NCBI GenBank assembly: GCA_964489525.1
Contig: CAZAYY010000034.1
Span: 1-36,048, forward strand
Length of the DNA: 36,048 nucleotides
Direction: 5' to 3'
Source: CAZAYY01 sp964489525
GTDB taxonomy: Bacteria; Chloroflexota; Anaerolineae; Anaerolineales; JABWBV01
The notes below the pieces were generated by a model. The model saw only the letters and a list, made by a program, of their open reading frames with translations, had not been told where the DNA came from and searched no databases. Position numbers and translations under genes: made by a program. Below are positions 21,236 to 29,696 of this stretch, piece after piece. The first letter of the stretch is position 1. Each line of letters starts with the position of its first letter.

Positions 21236-21427
21236 TTAAAACAGGGTGTAGATAAACGGCCCCAGGACAGAACCCTGCGCCAGGATGAGCAGTGCGCCAA
21301 ACAAAGCCAACACGATCACCACGGGCAACAGCCACCACTGTTTACGCTCCCACAAAAACACAAAGAGCTGCCTGAGTGTGCCTAACTGTGAGCGAAATTT
21401 TGAACCTTTCGAAGTTTTTGGTTGCAT
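21236..21427 (-). CDS. Small membrane protein, DUF5989-like
   Basis: 63 residues from the ATG at 21427 (TGAGG upstream). A basic N-terminus (KGSKFRSQLGTLRQLFVFLWERKQWW) leads into one membrane helix (about 30-52), with the ending AQGSVLGPFIYTLF. The W-WLLP...AQGS..APFIYTLF pattern is that of the DUF5989 family of short proteins beside carbamoyltransferases and SxtJ-like genes. It lies 17 bp before the SxtJ-like gene on the same strand and is the first gene of the trio. Function unknown. The frame is open upstream to 21610, but nothing there looks like protein. Confidence 0.78.
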   Translation of the reverse strand: MQPKTSKGSKFRSQLGTLRQLFVFLWERKQWWLLPVVIVLALFGALLILAQGSVLGPFIYTLF

Positions 21428-21833
21428 ACGCGATACCTCAATACAAAAAACCAAATCATAAATGCGCTGCTCATATTGGGATGATTGCAAAGAATGAAAT
21501 AGATAACCACCAATTTTTGAACAAGGAGTATTGTACCTTATTTCTGCCCAACCTGCATCCCTTACATTTAAAAAGTGCACGCAAAAGTTGTTAGAACCTG
21601 CAGTTCTCAAATTCCAACCCCACCCCGAACTGGACTTCCCCCAATTAAGGGTACAGAAAAAGCTTCAAAGATCATGTACACAAATTATCCGGGAATGGGG
21701 AACTGGAACTGGAGCTGAACGACCGCCGCTTTTTTGCCACCGGGGCGCAAGCCCTGGCCGAGCAACTTACCCAGGTGATTGCAAACAAGCCTTAAATAAG
21801 ATGCTTTTCAGAGTTTGGTCGCTGCAAAAGCGT
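21428..21833. other. Intergenic stretch between carbamoyltransferase trio and groEL
   Basis: No intact gene is seen. It must contain the promoter of the minus-strand trio (near 21430-21480). A short palindrome AGAAC-N5-GTTCT is at 21593-21607. The right half holds a possible coding remnant on the plus strand (21649-21795). Confidence 0.5.
21649..21795 (+). pseudogene. Possible C-terminal remnant of a protein gene
   Basis: A 48-codon open stretch, closed upstream by TAA at 21646-21648 and ending in TAA at 21793-21795, without an ATG in frame. The translation ends ELNDRRFFATGAQALAEQLT followed by QVIANKP. Its balanced acidic/amphipathic composition looks like a real protein C-terminus, unlike the surrounding AT-rich noncoding DNA. 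The 5' part appears lost. I cannot name a family. It may also be chance. Confidence 0.35.
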
Positions 21834-21867
21834 AAAAAAAACGGCAGGTCGTTGACCTGCCGTTTTT
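21834..21867 (-). terminator. Intrinsic terminator of groES-groEL
   Basis: Stem ACGGCAGGTC/GACCTGCCGT (21841-21850 with 21854-21863), 3-nt loop, followed on the minus strand by a run of T (plus-strand A-run 21834-21840). It is 22 bp after the groEL stop codon. The T-run at 21863-21867 could give weak activity on the plus strand too. Confidence 0.92.
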
Positions 21868-21888
21868 GCTTTCAAATAATGGGCCGGT

Positions 21889-23520
21889 TTAGTAATCCAT
21901 CGGCGGGGCAGCCGGAGCAGACTTTTCTTCTTTGGGGATGTCGGTGATCAGGGCCTCAGTGGTCAGGATCATGGCAGCAATGGAAGCGGCGTTTTCGAGG
22001 GCGCCACGGGTCACTTTGGCCGGGTCAATCACGCCTGCGGCAACCATATCGGAATATTCGTTGGTCAGAACGTTGTAGCCGATGCTGGTGTTGTTGGCTT
22101 CGCGCTGGGCACGGCGGACATTTTCGAGAATGACCGAGCCATCTTCGCCAGCGTTTCCGGCAATCTTGCGCAGGGGCACTTCGAGGGCCTTGCGGACAAT
22201 CTTAACGCCCATATCGGCATCTTCATCGTCCATCTTCATGCCGTCCAGGGCGGTCATGGCGTTGATCAGGGCAACACCGCCGCCAGGAACGATACCATGT
22301 TCCACCGCAGCGCGGGTGGCGGAGACAGCGTCTTCAACACGGTGCTTCTTTTCTTTCAGTTCGGTTTCGGTTGCAGCGCCCACGCGGATGATGGCCACAC
22401 CACCAGCCAGCTTGGCCAGGCGTTCGTTCAGTTTTTCGCGGTCATAGTCGCTGGTGCTGTTTTCAATTTCCACACGAATCTGTTCGACACGAGCCTGGAT
22501 CATGTAGGCATCGCCTTTGCCGCCGACGATCGTGGTATCGTCCTTGGTGGAGACCACTTTCTCAGCGCGGCCGAGGTCTTCCAGGGTAACGCTTTCCAGT
22601 TTGCGGCCGGTTTCTTCCGCAATCACCTGGGCGCCAGTCAGGGTGGCAATGTCCTGCATCATGGCTTTGCGGCGATCGCCGAAGCCGGGGGATTTCACAG
22701 CCAGGACGTTGAGCATGCCGCGCAGTTTGTTCAGCACAAGGGTGGCCAGGGCTTCGCCGTCTACATCTTCGGCAATAATCACCAGCTCGCGTTTACCGCG
22801 CTGGACGAGTTTCTCCAGAATCGGAACGATGTCCTGGGCAGCGGAGATTTTCTTGTCATAAATCAACAGGTAGGCATCGTTGATGGTGGCAGTCATGGTT
22901 TCGGGGTCGGTGATGAAGTAGGGGGAGAGATAGCCCCGGTCAAACTGCATACCTTCGACATATTCAGTTTCGAACTGCAGGCCGCGCGATTCTTCAACGG
23001 TAATCACGCCGTCGTTGCCGACTTTGTGGAACACTTCGGCAATCAGTTCGCCGATCGTGCGGTCCTGAGCGGAGATGGAGGCCACGTTGGCCATATCTTC
23101 TTTCTTATCCACAGGAATGGCGGTGCTGCTGATGCGCTCGGCAACGGCTTTGGTTGCAGCTTCGATACCGCGCTTAACCAGCATCGGGTTGGCGCCAGCG
23201 GCCAGGGCTTTCAGGCCTTCGGTCACAATCGAGTGCGCCAAAACGGTGGAGGTAGTGGTGCCATCGCCAGCGATATCGTTGGTCTTGGTGGCTGCTTCTT
23301 TGAGGAGCTGAACGCCCATGTTTTCATAGGGGTCTTCCAGTTCAATTTCTTTGGCAACCGTGACACCGTCGTGGGTAATGGTGGGGGAGCCAAATTTGCG
23401 GTCGAGGGCCACGTTGCGGCCTTTGGGGCCCAGGGTGGTAACGACGGCCTTCGCCAGAACATCCATACCGGCCTGAAGCCGCCGGCGGGCATCTTCGCTA
23501 AAAACAAGTTGCTTTGCCAT
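21889..23520 (-). CDS. groEL: Chaperonin GroEL (60 kDa)
   Basis: 543 residues, normal length, with the family blocks ATTLGPKGRNVALDR, NDIAGDGTTTSTVLAHS, SAQDRTIGELIAEVFHKVG, VKSPGFGDRRKAMMQDIA and VEHGIVPGGGVALI. It forms the double-ring cytosolic chaperonin with GroES. The C-terminus (EEKSAPAAPPMDY) has no GGM repeats, as in several other phyla. The gene follows groES by 43 bp and shares its CIRCE-controlled promoter. It may help fold the large cofactor enzymes made here, but it is a housekeeping gene. Confidence 0.98.
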   Translation of the reverse strand: MAKQLVFSEDARRRLQAGMDVLAKAVVTTLGPKGRNVALDRKFGSPTITHDGVTVAKEIELEDPYENMGVQLLKEAATKTNDIAGDGTTTSTVLAHSIVTEGLKALAAGANPMLVKRGIEAATKAVAERISSTAIPVDKKEDMANVASISAQDRTIGELIAEVFHKVGNDGVITVEESRGLQFETEYVEGMQFDRGYLSPYFITDPETMTATINDAYLLIYDKKISAAQDIVPILEKLVQRGKRELVIIAEDVDGEALATLVLNKLRGMLNVLAVKSPGFGDRRKAMMQDIATLTGAQVIAEETGRKLESVTLEDLGRAEKVVSTKDDTTIVGGKGDAYMIQARVEQIRVEIENSTSDYDREKLNERLAKLAGGVAIIRVGAATETELKEKKHRVEDAVSATRAAVEHGIVPGGGVALINAMTALDGMKMDDEDADMGVKIVRKALEVPLRKIAGNAGEDGSVILENVRRAQREANNTSIGYNVLTNEYSDMVAAGVIDPAKVTRGALENAASIAAMILTTEALITDIPKEEKSAPAAPPMDY

Positions 23521-23563
23521 GATTAAACCTCTTTTGTCTAAATTTGGTTAAAGGTTGGAGAAA

Positions 23564-23854
23564 TTAGAGAATCGCGAGAATGTCGTTTTCGCGCAGGATG
23601 AGGTATTTCTTCCCATCCATCTTGATTTCAGTGCCGCTGTACTTGGCAAAAAGAACGGTATCGCCAACCTGGACATCCAGGGCAATCCGCTCGCCTTTGT
23701 CGTTGCGCTCGCCAGCGCCAACCGCCAACACTTTGCCGCGCTGGGGTTTTTCCTTGGCCGTTTCGGGCAGAACAATACCGCCAGCGGTGATTTCTTCGGC
23801 CTCAATTGGCTCAATCACAACGCGATTACCAAGGGGTTTCATAGAGATGGACAT
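23564..23854 (-). CDS. groES: Co-chaperonin GroES
   Basis: 96 residues: KPLGNRVVIEPIEAEEITAGGIVLPETAKEKPQRGKVLAVG, then VQVGDTVLFAKYSGTEIKMDGKKYLILRENDILAIL, matching the Cpn10 barrel and mobile loop (residues about 20-35). It caps GroEL rings. AGGAGG precedes the ATG by about 7 nt. A perfect CIRCE lies about 50 bp upstream of the start, so HrcA probably represses the groES-groEL operon. Confidence 0.98.
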   Translation of the reverse strand: MSISMKPLGNRVVIEPIEAEEITAGGIVLPETAKEKPQRGKVLAVGAGERNDKGERIALDVQVGDTVLFAKYSGTEIKMDGKKYLILRENDILAIL

Positions 23855-23903
23855 ACTAGCCTCCTGTTGAATATGGATTGGTTGATTTCATTAGTTTTTG
23901 TAT

Positions 23904-23930
23904 TTAGCACTCTAATCTTATGAGTGCTAA
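23904..23930. promoter_or_regulatory. CIRCE operator of groES-groEL
   Basis: TTAGCACTC-N9-GAGTGCTAA with both arms perfect (23904-23912 and 23922-23930). CIRCE is the binding site of the HrcA repressor, which is encoded at 33719-34765. Confidence 0.98.
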
Positions 23931-24034
23931 ACCGGGGGGAATATTACCTAAACTGGATGGGAAAGTCAAGGGAAAAGCCAGGCAAAAGAGCTGCCTATTA
24001 TGCGATTCTTATAAAATTCTGACAAACTGGCTGG

Positions 24035-25351
24035 TCAGGGGCTGCTTTGAAGGATCCGGCAAATTTCGCGGTTTTCAGCCACAATGGCAGCAATCGTGGA
24101 ATCACTGCCATAGGCGGCCAACACTTCAACCAACACAGGTTCGGCTGTGTCACACATGTTCAGCGAAGCTAACACAGAAGCATAGCGCACATAATAGTAG
24201 GCCACCTCAATCGACGTAAGCGGCAGCCCCTGGACAGCCACACCCTGGCCCAAGACCAGGCTGGCTGCCTCGTTTTCTTCGGGTGTGCAGCCATATACCG
24301 CGCATTTTAACACCGGCAAAGCCCCTTCGTAGTTGCGCGCCCGGACGTAGATATCCCCCAGCTGGCCATAAGTGTTGGGGTTATATGGGCTAAGCGAAAG
24401 GGCCCGTTCGGCATTACGAGCGGCAATAAAAAATTCCCCTTGTTGAGAATAGGTTTTTGCAATCCCGATGTAGGGCAGCGGGTCGGCCACACCGTTTTTC
24501 TCATTAATTGCGGCTGCCCGGGCAAAATAGTCCAGGGCCTGGTCATATAATTCAAGTTGGCGGTAATTGAGTGCAATGTAAATATACAGAAAGGTCAGGT
24601 TGGGGGCCAGTTCTGCAGCGCGTCCATAAGCGCGAATGGCATCGCTGTACTCACCAAAGGTTTCCAAAATCAGTCCATGCACCCGGTGGGCATCCATCAA
24701 AGAAGTGCTGCGCTGCAAAACCTGGTTGATGGTCTGGCTGGCCTGAGCCCATTTTTGCTGGTCGAGCAAAATTTCGGCATAATAGACCTGTGCGAGCATA
24801 TTCTGGCGGTCCAGCTGGGAAGCACGCACGGCATCCCCCTCGGCCTCATTGAGGAGACGTACCCGCTCATCCTGCGTAAAACCATAGGCCGGGTTGGCCA
24901 ACCAGTTTTTGATAAAAGCCCGTACTGCATAGGCCATGCTGTTATCGGGTTCCAAAGCAATGGCCTGGGCAATGGCGTTTTCGGCATCGCGCAGGCGCTG
25001 CAGCCGTTCGGCGTCTGTGGTTAACAAAGCCGAGGAATAGGTTTGAATTTGGGCCAGTTCAATCCAGATGGAGGCTGCATCGGGGGCGAAGGAAAGTGCC
25101 TGCTGGTAGGCCTCAATGGCAGCATCGAGGTTGCCGGCCTCAAACAAAACCTGCCCCTCCGCTGCCCACGAAAAGGCTGTGCGGGTGGGGGTGGGCGTGG
25201 GCATGAAAAGCGGTTCTACCACGCCAGTTTGCACCTGGAAAAACAGCCACAAAGCAGCCACGGTTAAGCCTGCCCAGGCTAACATGCGGTATGCTGTGTA
25301 GCGCCCGGAGGTATTGCGATAATTCAGACGAGATTCATCCCGCAAATTCAT
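24035..25351 (-). CDS. Membrane-anchored TPR protein (paralogue A)
   Basis: 438 residues. A short cytoplasmic N-terminus, one membrane helix (about 22-42, YRMLAWAGLTVAALWLFFQVQ) and a TPT linker (about 50-58) precede a long array of tetratricopeptide repeats (about 60-420), e.g. AEGQVLFEAGNLDAAIEAYQQAL and AIRAYGRAAELAPNLTFLYIYIA. It is very similar in layout to the next gene. The repeats probably lie outside the membrane and bind other proteins; no enzymatic domain is seen. It follows the other TPR gene by 16 nt, so they are one operon. Function unknown. Confidence 0.85.
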   Translation of the reverse strand: MNLRDESRLNYRNTSGRYTAYRMLAWAGLTVAALWLFFQVQTGVVEPLFMPTPTPTRTAFSWAAEGQVLFEAGNLDAAIEAYQQALSFAPDAASIWIELAQIQTYSSALLTTDAERLQRLRDAENAIAQAIALEPDNSMAYAVRAFIKNWLANPAYGFTQDERVRLLNEAEGDAVRASQLDRQNMLAQVYYAEILLDQQKWAQASQTINQVLQRSTSLMDAHRVHGLILETFGEYSDAIRAYGRAAELAPNLTFLYIYIALNYRQLELYDQALDYFARAAAINEKNGVADPLPYIGIAKTYSQQGEFFIAARNAERALSLSPYNPNTYGQLGDIYVRARNYEGALPVLKCAVYGCTPEENEAASLVLGQGVAVQGLPLTSIEVAYYYVRYASVLASLNMCDTAEPVLVEVLAAYGSDSTIAAIVAENREICRILQSSP

Positions 25352-25367
25352 GATTTAAACCACAAAC

Positions 25368-26585
25368 TCAGGGTGTTGTCTCTTCTTCAATCGAGCCAGA
25401 ACACAGGCCAATGCCATAATTGGCATTGTAAACAGAAGTTTCATCTCCAGGGACACTGGCCAAAACCAGTTGAAAAATGGGCAGAGCCTCAGCACAGCGC
25501 CCCAAACGAGACAGGGCCAACCCAAGAATGGTGTAATATTCGGGAATCCGTCCCCGCTGCACCAACTCTAACCCCTGGATGGTGAGGTTATCTGGGGTAA
25601 CACCACCCAAAACTGCCAGTTTGAGCATTTCAACCGCTTTTTCTCGCTCCTGGTTGCGGTAGAGCATTAGCCCCAGGTTGCCATAGCGAACCGGGTTCAG
25701 CGGGTCGTCTTGCACAGCCTGCTCAGCATACTGAACTGCCCGTCCAAACTGGCCCACCTGGGCGTAGGTTTCGGCAATATAAGTATCAGGAATGGGGTCT
25801 TCAGGACGCAGGGCATTGGCTTTGATGAACTCTTGAACGGCCTGGTCGTAGCTGCCAATGGTGCGCAGGTTAATGCCCAACAGCAAATGCAGTTCGGGAA
25901 TGTTTTCGTTAATGGCCAGGGCTGCGCGGAATTGTTCAATCGCTTCCGGGTAGTTGCTGGTGGACATTAAGACAATCCCCCGAGCCTGACGAACTTCAAC
26001 CAGGTTTGGACCTTGTTCGACTGCGGTGCGCGAGTGGATGGCAGCTTCTTCAAACAAACCCTGGGCAACCAAAACCTGGGCCATAAACGCGTGGGCCAGG
26101 GCGTTGTTATCATTGCTTGCTGCCAGGGCTTCTTCCAGAACACCTTCAGCTTCCAGGTAATTTTCCAGATAGTATAAAGCCCAGCCGCGCAAGGCTAACG
26201 CCTCCGGGTCGGCTTTGCTCTTAATCAGGGCATCGCTGGTGCTGACCAGGGCAGCTTCGTAGTCCCCGGCGTATATCTGGGAACGGGCCAGCTCAACATA
26301 AAGGCGTGGGTTGTCGGGATTGACCATCGAGGCTTGTTCGAAGGCATCAATTGCCTGGATGTAGTTGCCCGAATTGTAAAACTGGCGCGCTTCGGTGATG
26401 TAAGATTCCGGGTCGCGGGTGGGTGTGGGCGTGGGTAAAAACAAAGGCGGCACTTCAGGGATAACCACCTGGTTAAAATAAAAACCAACTCCAATCAGAA
26501 TTAAAAGGAAGAAAACTACCAGCGGGTTCGACCGCCGGCGGGTGCGCCGGGTCATGCGCCAACGACTGCTGCCGCGTAAGTACAT
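25368..26585 (-). CDS. Membrane-anchored TPR protein (paralogue B)
   Basis: 405 residues. A strongly basic N-terminus (RWRMTRRTRRRS) precedes one membrane helix (about 22-40), a PTPTPT linker (about 52-57) and about eight TPR units (about 60-390), such as ARQFYNSGNYIQAIDAFEQAS and GLFEEAAIHSRTAVEQGPNL. It shares the architecture and linker of paralogue A, so the two arose by tandem duplication and later diverged. Promoter TTGCCG-N17-TAAGAT ends 6 nt before the ATG and no Shine-Dalgarno is seen, suggesting leaderless translation. It is divergently transcribed from trmD. Function unknown. Confidence 0.85.
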   Translation of the reverse strand: MYLRGSSRWRMTRRTRRRSNPLVVFFLLILIGVGFYFNQVVIPEVPPLFLPTPTPTRDPESYITEARQFYNSGNYIQAIDAFEQASMVNPDNPRLYVELARSQIYAGDYEAALVSTSDALIKSKADPEALALRGWALYYLENYLEAEGVLEEALAASNDNNALAHAFMAQVLVAQGLFEEAAIHSRTAVEQGPNLVEVRQARGIVLMSTSNYPEAIEQFRAALAINENIPELHLLLGINLRTIGSYDQAVQEFIKANALRPEDPIPDTYIAETYAQVGQFGRAVQYAEQAVQDDPLNPVRYGNLGLMLYRNQEREKAVEMLKLAVLGGVTPDNLTIQGLELVQRGRIPEYYTILGLALSRLGRCAEALPIFQLVLASVPGDETSVYNANYGIGLCSGSIEEETTP

Positions 26586-26591
26586 GATTGC

Positions 26592-26620
26592 ATCTTACCA
26601 TTGGGATATCGACTCGGCAA
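26592..26620 (-). promoter_or_regulatory. Candidate promoter of the TPR paralogue operon
   Basis: Minus strand TTGCCG (26620-26615), exactly 17 nt spacer, TAAGAT (26597-26592). The -10 ends 6 nt before the ATG at 26585, so the mRNA would be leaderless or nearly so. Confidence 0.5.
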
Positions 26621-26682
26621 GCGCTTTTATAGCGGATTAAGCGGATTATTAAGCTGGGTGGGGTGAAAAGCGAAAAATGAGT

Positions 26683-26688
26683 TAGAAT
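26683..26688 (+). promoter_or_regulatory. Candidate -10 element of trmD
   Basis: TAGAAT ends 7 nt before the trmD ATG at 26696. No -35 of quality is found at 16-18 nt and no Shine-Dalgarno lies between, so this is a weaker case for a leaderless start than the promoters at 11577 and 26592. Confidence 0.35.
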
Positions 26689-26695
26689 TTGAGCT

Positions 26696-27445
26696 ATGCA
26701 GTTTGAGATTTTCACCCTTCTGCCCGAAGTCTTTGAACCTTACCTGAATTCCAGCATCTTGCTGCGCGCTCGCGAAAGTGCGCGTTTGCAAGTAAACATT
26801 CACAACATTCGCGATTGGACTACGGATAAGCACCATATTACCGATGATGAACCATACGGCGGCGGCGGCGGCATGGTGATGAAAGCAGAGCCCATTTTCA
26901 CCGCAGTGGAAAGCGTTTTGGGAGCTCCGCCTGCCTGCCCGGTGATTTTGATGTCTCCCCAAGGCCGGGTTTTCACCCAAAAAGTGGCCGAAGAACTGGC
27001 CCAACAGCCCCGGCTGGCGCTGCTGTGCGGCCGCTACGAAGGTGTGGACGAGCGGGTGGTAGAACACCTGGCTACGGATGAAATCTCCATTGGTGATTAT
27101 GTGCTGACGGGTGGTGAACTGCCGGCGCTGATCCTGGTGGATGCCATTGCCCGGCTGCTGCCAGGGGTTTTGGGAGACCCATTGGGCGCGGTGCAAGACT
27201 CACACGCGACCGGACTACTGGAACACCCTCACTATACCCGCCCGGCAGAATTTCGCGGCTGGACCGTTCCGGATGTGCTGCGTTCTGGCGACCACGCGAA
27301 AATTTCCCGCTGGCGCCGGCAGCAAGCCTTGCTGCGCACCTTCACCCGCCGGCCGGAAATGCTCCAAAGCGCCCCGCTTACCCCGCAGGACCTCAAATTT
27401 CTCAAAACGCTGCCCTGGCCAGGTTCTGAAGAACCTGAACCTTAG
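26696..27445 (+). CDS. trmD: tRNA (guanine-N1-)-methyltransferase TrmD
   Basis: 249 residues. The family starts with MQFEIFTLLPEVFEPYLNSS and has the SPOUT knot: DDEPYGGGGGMVMKAEPIF, LMSPQGRVFTQ, LLCGRYEGVDERVVEHLATDEISIGDYVLTGGELPAL, PHYTRPAEFRGWTVPDVLRSGDHAKISRWRRQQAL. It methylates G37 of tRNAs with a G at position 36, using S-adenosylmethionine, to prevent frameshifting. It stands alone here, without the usual rpsP/rimM/rplS neighbours. Full length. Confidence 0.97.
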   Translation: MQFEIFTLLPEVFEPYLNSSILLRARESARLQVNIHNIRDWTTDKHHITDDEPYGGGGGMVMKAEPIFTAVESVLGAPPACPVILMSPQGRVFTQKVAEELAQQPRLALLCGRYEGVDERVVEHLATDEISIGDYVLTGGELPALILVDAIARLLPGVLGDPLGAVQDSHATGLLEHPHYTRPAEFRGWTVPDVLRSGDHAKISRWRRQQALLRTFTRRPEMLQSAPLTPQDLKFLKTLPWPGSEEPEP

Positions 27446-27529
27446 TCATTCTTCCCTGGGAATTCGGGGAACCAATTGCCCTGGTGTTGGTTTCCTAAAA
27501 CAACAAACTACAATAAAAAGGAGCACAGG

Positions 27530-28777
27530 ATGAAATTCAACTACGGGAAAATTTTTCTTTTGGGTTTTGGTTTCTTTGGGGTGAGCGTCATCTGGAGCGT
27601 TTACAACGCTTTTGTGCCGCTCTTTCTGGCCAACAAGTTTGGCCTGTCTCCAGCTCTGATTGGCTTTTTTATGACGCTGGATAATATCGCCGCACTGTTC
27701 ATCCAACCCACTGTGGGCGCCTGGTCTGATCGGCTGCGCACCCCAATTGGACGGCGCATGCCCTTCATTTTGATTGGTGCACCCATTGCTGCCGCAGTTT
27801 TCGGAATCATTCCATTGGCGGCTGTGCTGCCTTTGTTTGTCGCCTGCACAGTCACCTTGCTGTTGAGCATGGCGCTCTGGCGCACGCCCGTTGTAGCCCT
27901 CATGCCAGATATCACCCCATCGCAATTCCGTTCGCAAGCCAATGGCATCATCAATTTCATGGGCGGCATTGGGGCCATTATTGCCTTTCTGCTGGGCGCT
28001 TCGCTGTATGAAAAAAACCAGGCTTACCCATTCTGGCTTGGTTCGGTGCTGGTGTTAATTGCGGCGGTGCTGGTGTTTATTTTCATCAAAGAACCACAGG
28101 AATTCGCTGCCGACAAAGAAACCCGCCCCAGCCTGGTAGACAGCCTGAAAAGTGTTTGGGGAGATGGTGACCGCAGCGCTTTGTTGATTTTGCTGGCCAT
28201 TTTCTCGTGGTTTGTGGCTTACAATGCGGTTGAAGCCTTTTTTACCCTGTTTGCGCAAAACCACCTGCAGCTTCCGGAAGCAGATGGCGCCCGTCTCCTG
28301 GGGCAGCTTTCGCTAATCTTTGTCTTGTTTGCGCTGCCGGCAGGGTATATCGGCAGCCGGATTGGCCGTCGGATTACCATCATGACCGGAATCGTCATCA
28401 TGGCAGTGTGCCTGCTGCTGCTCTACAACTTGCCCGTGGCAACCCTGACCACTGAACTGACCAAACTGCCCGTCGTTGGGGTGGTGCCAGTTACCGGCTT
28501 GATTCTAATGCTTGCCGGGGCGGGTTGGGCTTTTATTAACATTAACTCACTGCCCATGGTGGTAGACATGACCACCCTGAGCCAGGTGGGCACCTACACC
28601 GGTTTGTACTATTTGTTTTCAACCATGGCCGCCATTTTTGGACCCAACATCAACGGTTGGGTGGTGCAGCTCACCGGCTCCAATTACCGGAATGTAATGT
28701 TGGTGGCCCCCGTTTTCATGCTGCTGGCTTTGCTGCTGATGATCGGTGTCCGCCGGGGTGAGGCCCAAAAAGCATAA
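27530..28777 (+). CDS. MFS transporter, GPH/SLC45-like
   Basis: 415 residues from MKFNYGKIF (AAGGAG upstream). Twelve membrane helices are expected. N-terminal FGVSVIWSVYNAFVPLFL is followed by ALIGFFMTLDNIAALFIQPTVGAWSDRLRTPIGRRMPFILIG, the RxGRRxP-type cytoplasmic loop of sugar/cation symporters in the GPH-SLC45 group, and a central cytoplasmic loop (about 185-215). It most likely takes up a sugar or sugar conjugate with H+ or Na+; the substrate cannot be read from the sequence. It follows trmD by 84 bp. Confidence 0.85.
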   Translation: MKFNYGKIFLLGFGFFGVSVIWSVYNAFVPLFLANKFGLSPALIGFFMTLDNIAALFIQPTVGAWSDRLRTPIGRRMPFILIGAPIAAAVFGIIPLAAVLPLFVACTVTLLLSMALWRTPVVALMPDITPSQFRSQANGIINFMGGIGAIIAFLLGASLYEKNQAYPFWLGSVLVLIAAVLVFIFIKEPQEFAADKETRPSLVDSLKSVWGDGDRSALLILLAIFSWFVAYNAVEAFFTLFAQNHLQLPEADGARLLGQLSLIFVLFALPAGYIGSRIGRRITIMTGIVIMAVCLLLLYNLPVATLTTELTKLPVVGVVPVTGLILMLAGAGWAFININSLPMVVDMTTLSQVGTYTGLYYLFSTMAAIFGPNINGWVVQLTGSNYRNVMLVAPVFMLLALLLMIGVRRGEAQKA

Positions 28778-28904
28778 ACCTCTCAAAAACAAGGTTATAA
28801 TAAAAAGAGGAGCGGTGGTTTTTCTGCCCCAAATCAGGAGCCGCCAAACCATCACAAACCAGTACGTTGTTGTAGACGCACATTTAAACCTGGAGGAACC
28901 AAGT

Positions 28905-29588
28905 ATGAAATACCAGATTTTTGGAACACTGATGCAGTCGTTGGACATTTACCTAGGCCCTGGCGAGTCCATCTTCAGCGAATCGGGCGGGATGGCCTGG
29001 ATGCGCGGCGATGTCGAGATGAACACCAATACCCGCGGCGGCCTGATGGCTGGCCTGGGACGGGCGCTTTCGGGTGAATCTCTGTTCATGACCACTTACA
29101 CCTGCAAAAGCGGTGAAGCCCTGGTGGTGTTCACCCCTGAAGCCCCTGGAAAAGTGATGCCGATGATGCTTGCACCAGGCCAATCGCTCATTTGCCAGAA
29201 AGATTCATTTATGTGCGCCCAGGAAAGTGTCACCCTTGAGATGCACTTCCGCAAACGCCTGGGGGCTGGCCTGTTTGGCGGCGAAGGGTTCATTTTGCAA
29301 AAAGTAACCGGCCCGGGTGTGGCCTTTTTAGAACTCCCTGGGGATGTGCGCGAATATACCCTGGCCCCCGGCCAAACTATGAAAGTTGACCCAGGGCACA
29401 TTGCGTTTTTTGAACCCACCGTAAACTACGACATTACCACCGTAAAAGGGCTGAAAAACATCCTATTTGCTGGCGAAGGGCTTTTCCTGGCCACGCTCAC
29501 CGGGCCGGGCAAAGTCTGGCTGCAAACCATGCCGCTGGCCAACCTGGCTGCCAAGCTGGCTCGATACATGCCGGTCAAAAGCAGTTAA
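28905..29588 (+). CDS. AIM24 / TIGR00266-family protein
   Basis: 227 residues from MKYQIFGTLMQ (GGAGGA upstream). A beta-rich fold: the start MKYQIFGTLMQSLDIYLGPGESIFSESGGMAWM, GLGRALSGESLFMTTYTC, APGKVMPMMLAPGQSLICQKDSFM, LGAGLFGGEGFILQKVTGPGVAFLELPGDV and GEGLFLATLTGPGKVWLQTMP match the family. It has no clear catalytic residues and the bacterial role is unknown (related proteins in mitochondria are tied to inner-membrane structure). The gene ends before a strong hairpin. Confidence 0.9.
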   Translation: MKYQIFGTLMQSLDIYLGPGESIFSESGGMAWMRGDVEMNTNTRGGLMAGLGRALSGESLFMTTYTCKSGEALVVFTPEAPGKVMPMMLAPGQSLICQKDSFMCAQESVTLEMHFRKRLGAGLFGGEGFILQKVTGPGVAFLELPGDVREYTLAPGQTMKVDPGHIAFFEPTVNYDITTVKGLKNILFAGEGLFLATLTGPGKVWLQTMPLANLAAKLARYMPVKSS

Positions 29589-29603
29589 TCTATGCGTTTC
29601 TGT

Positions 29604-29652
29604 GCTGCCCTGGTAGGCGGGTTTCCCAACCCACCGCCAGGGCAGCGGTTTT
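29604..29652 (+). terminator. Intrinsic terminator after the AIM24-family gene
   Basis: A 10-bp outer stem GCTGCCCTGG/CCAGGGCAGC (29604-29613 with 29637-29646) with an imperfect inner GGCGGGTT/AACCCACC stem, then GGTTTTCTT. It lies 15 bp after the stop codon. Confidence 0.8.
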
Positions 29653-29696
29653 CTTCCTCCCCATCAACATGGAGCCCCTTCTATTCAATAACCACC

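Noticed and set aside
22297..23526. Long plus-strand ORF (409 codons) opposite groEL
   Set aside because: It is the antisense of a strongly conserved groEL gene, has no ribosome binding site, and its His/Gly/Phe-rich composition is typical of a codon-bias shadow.
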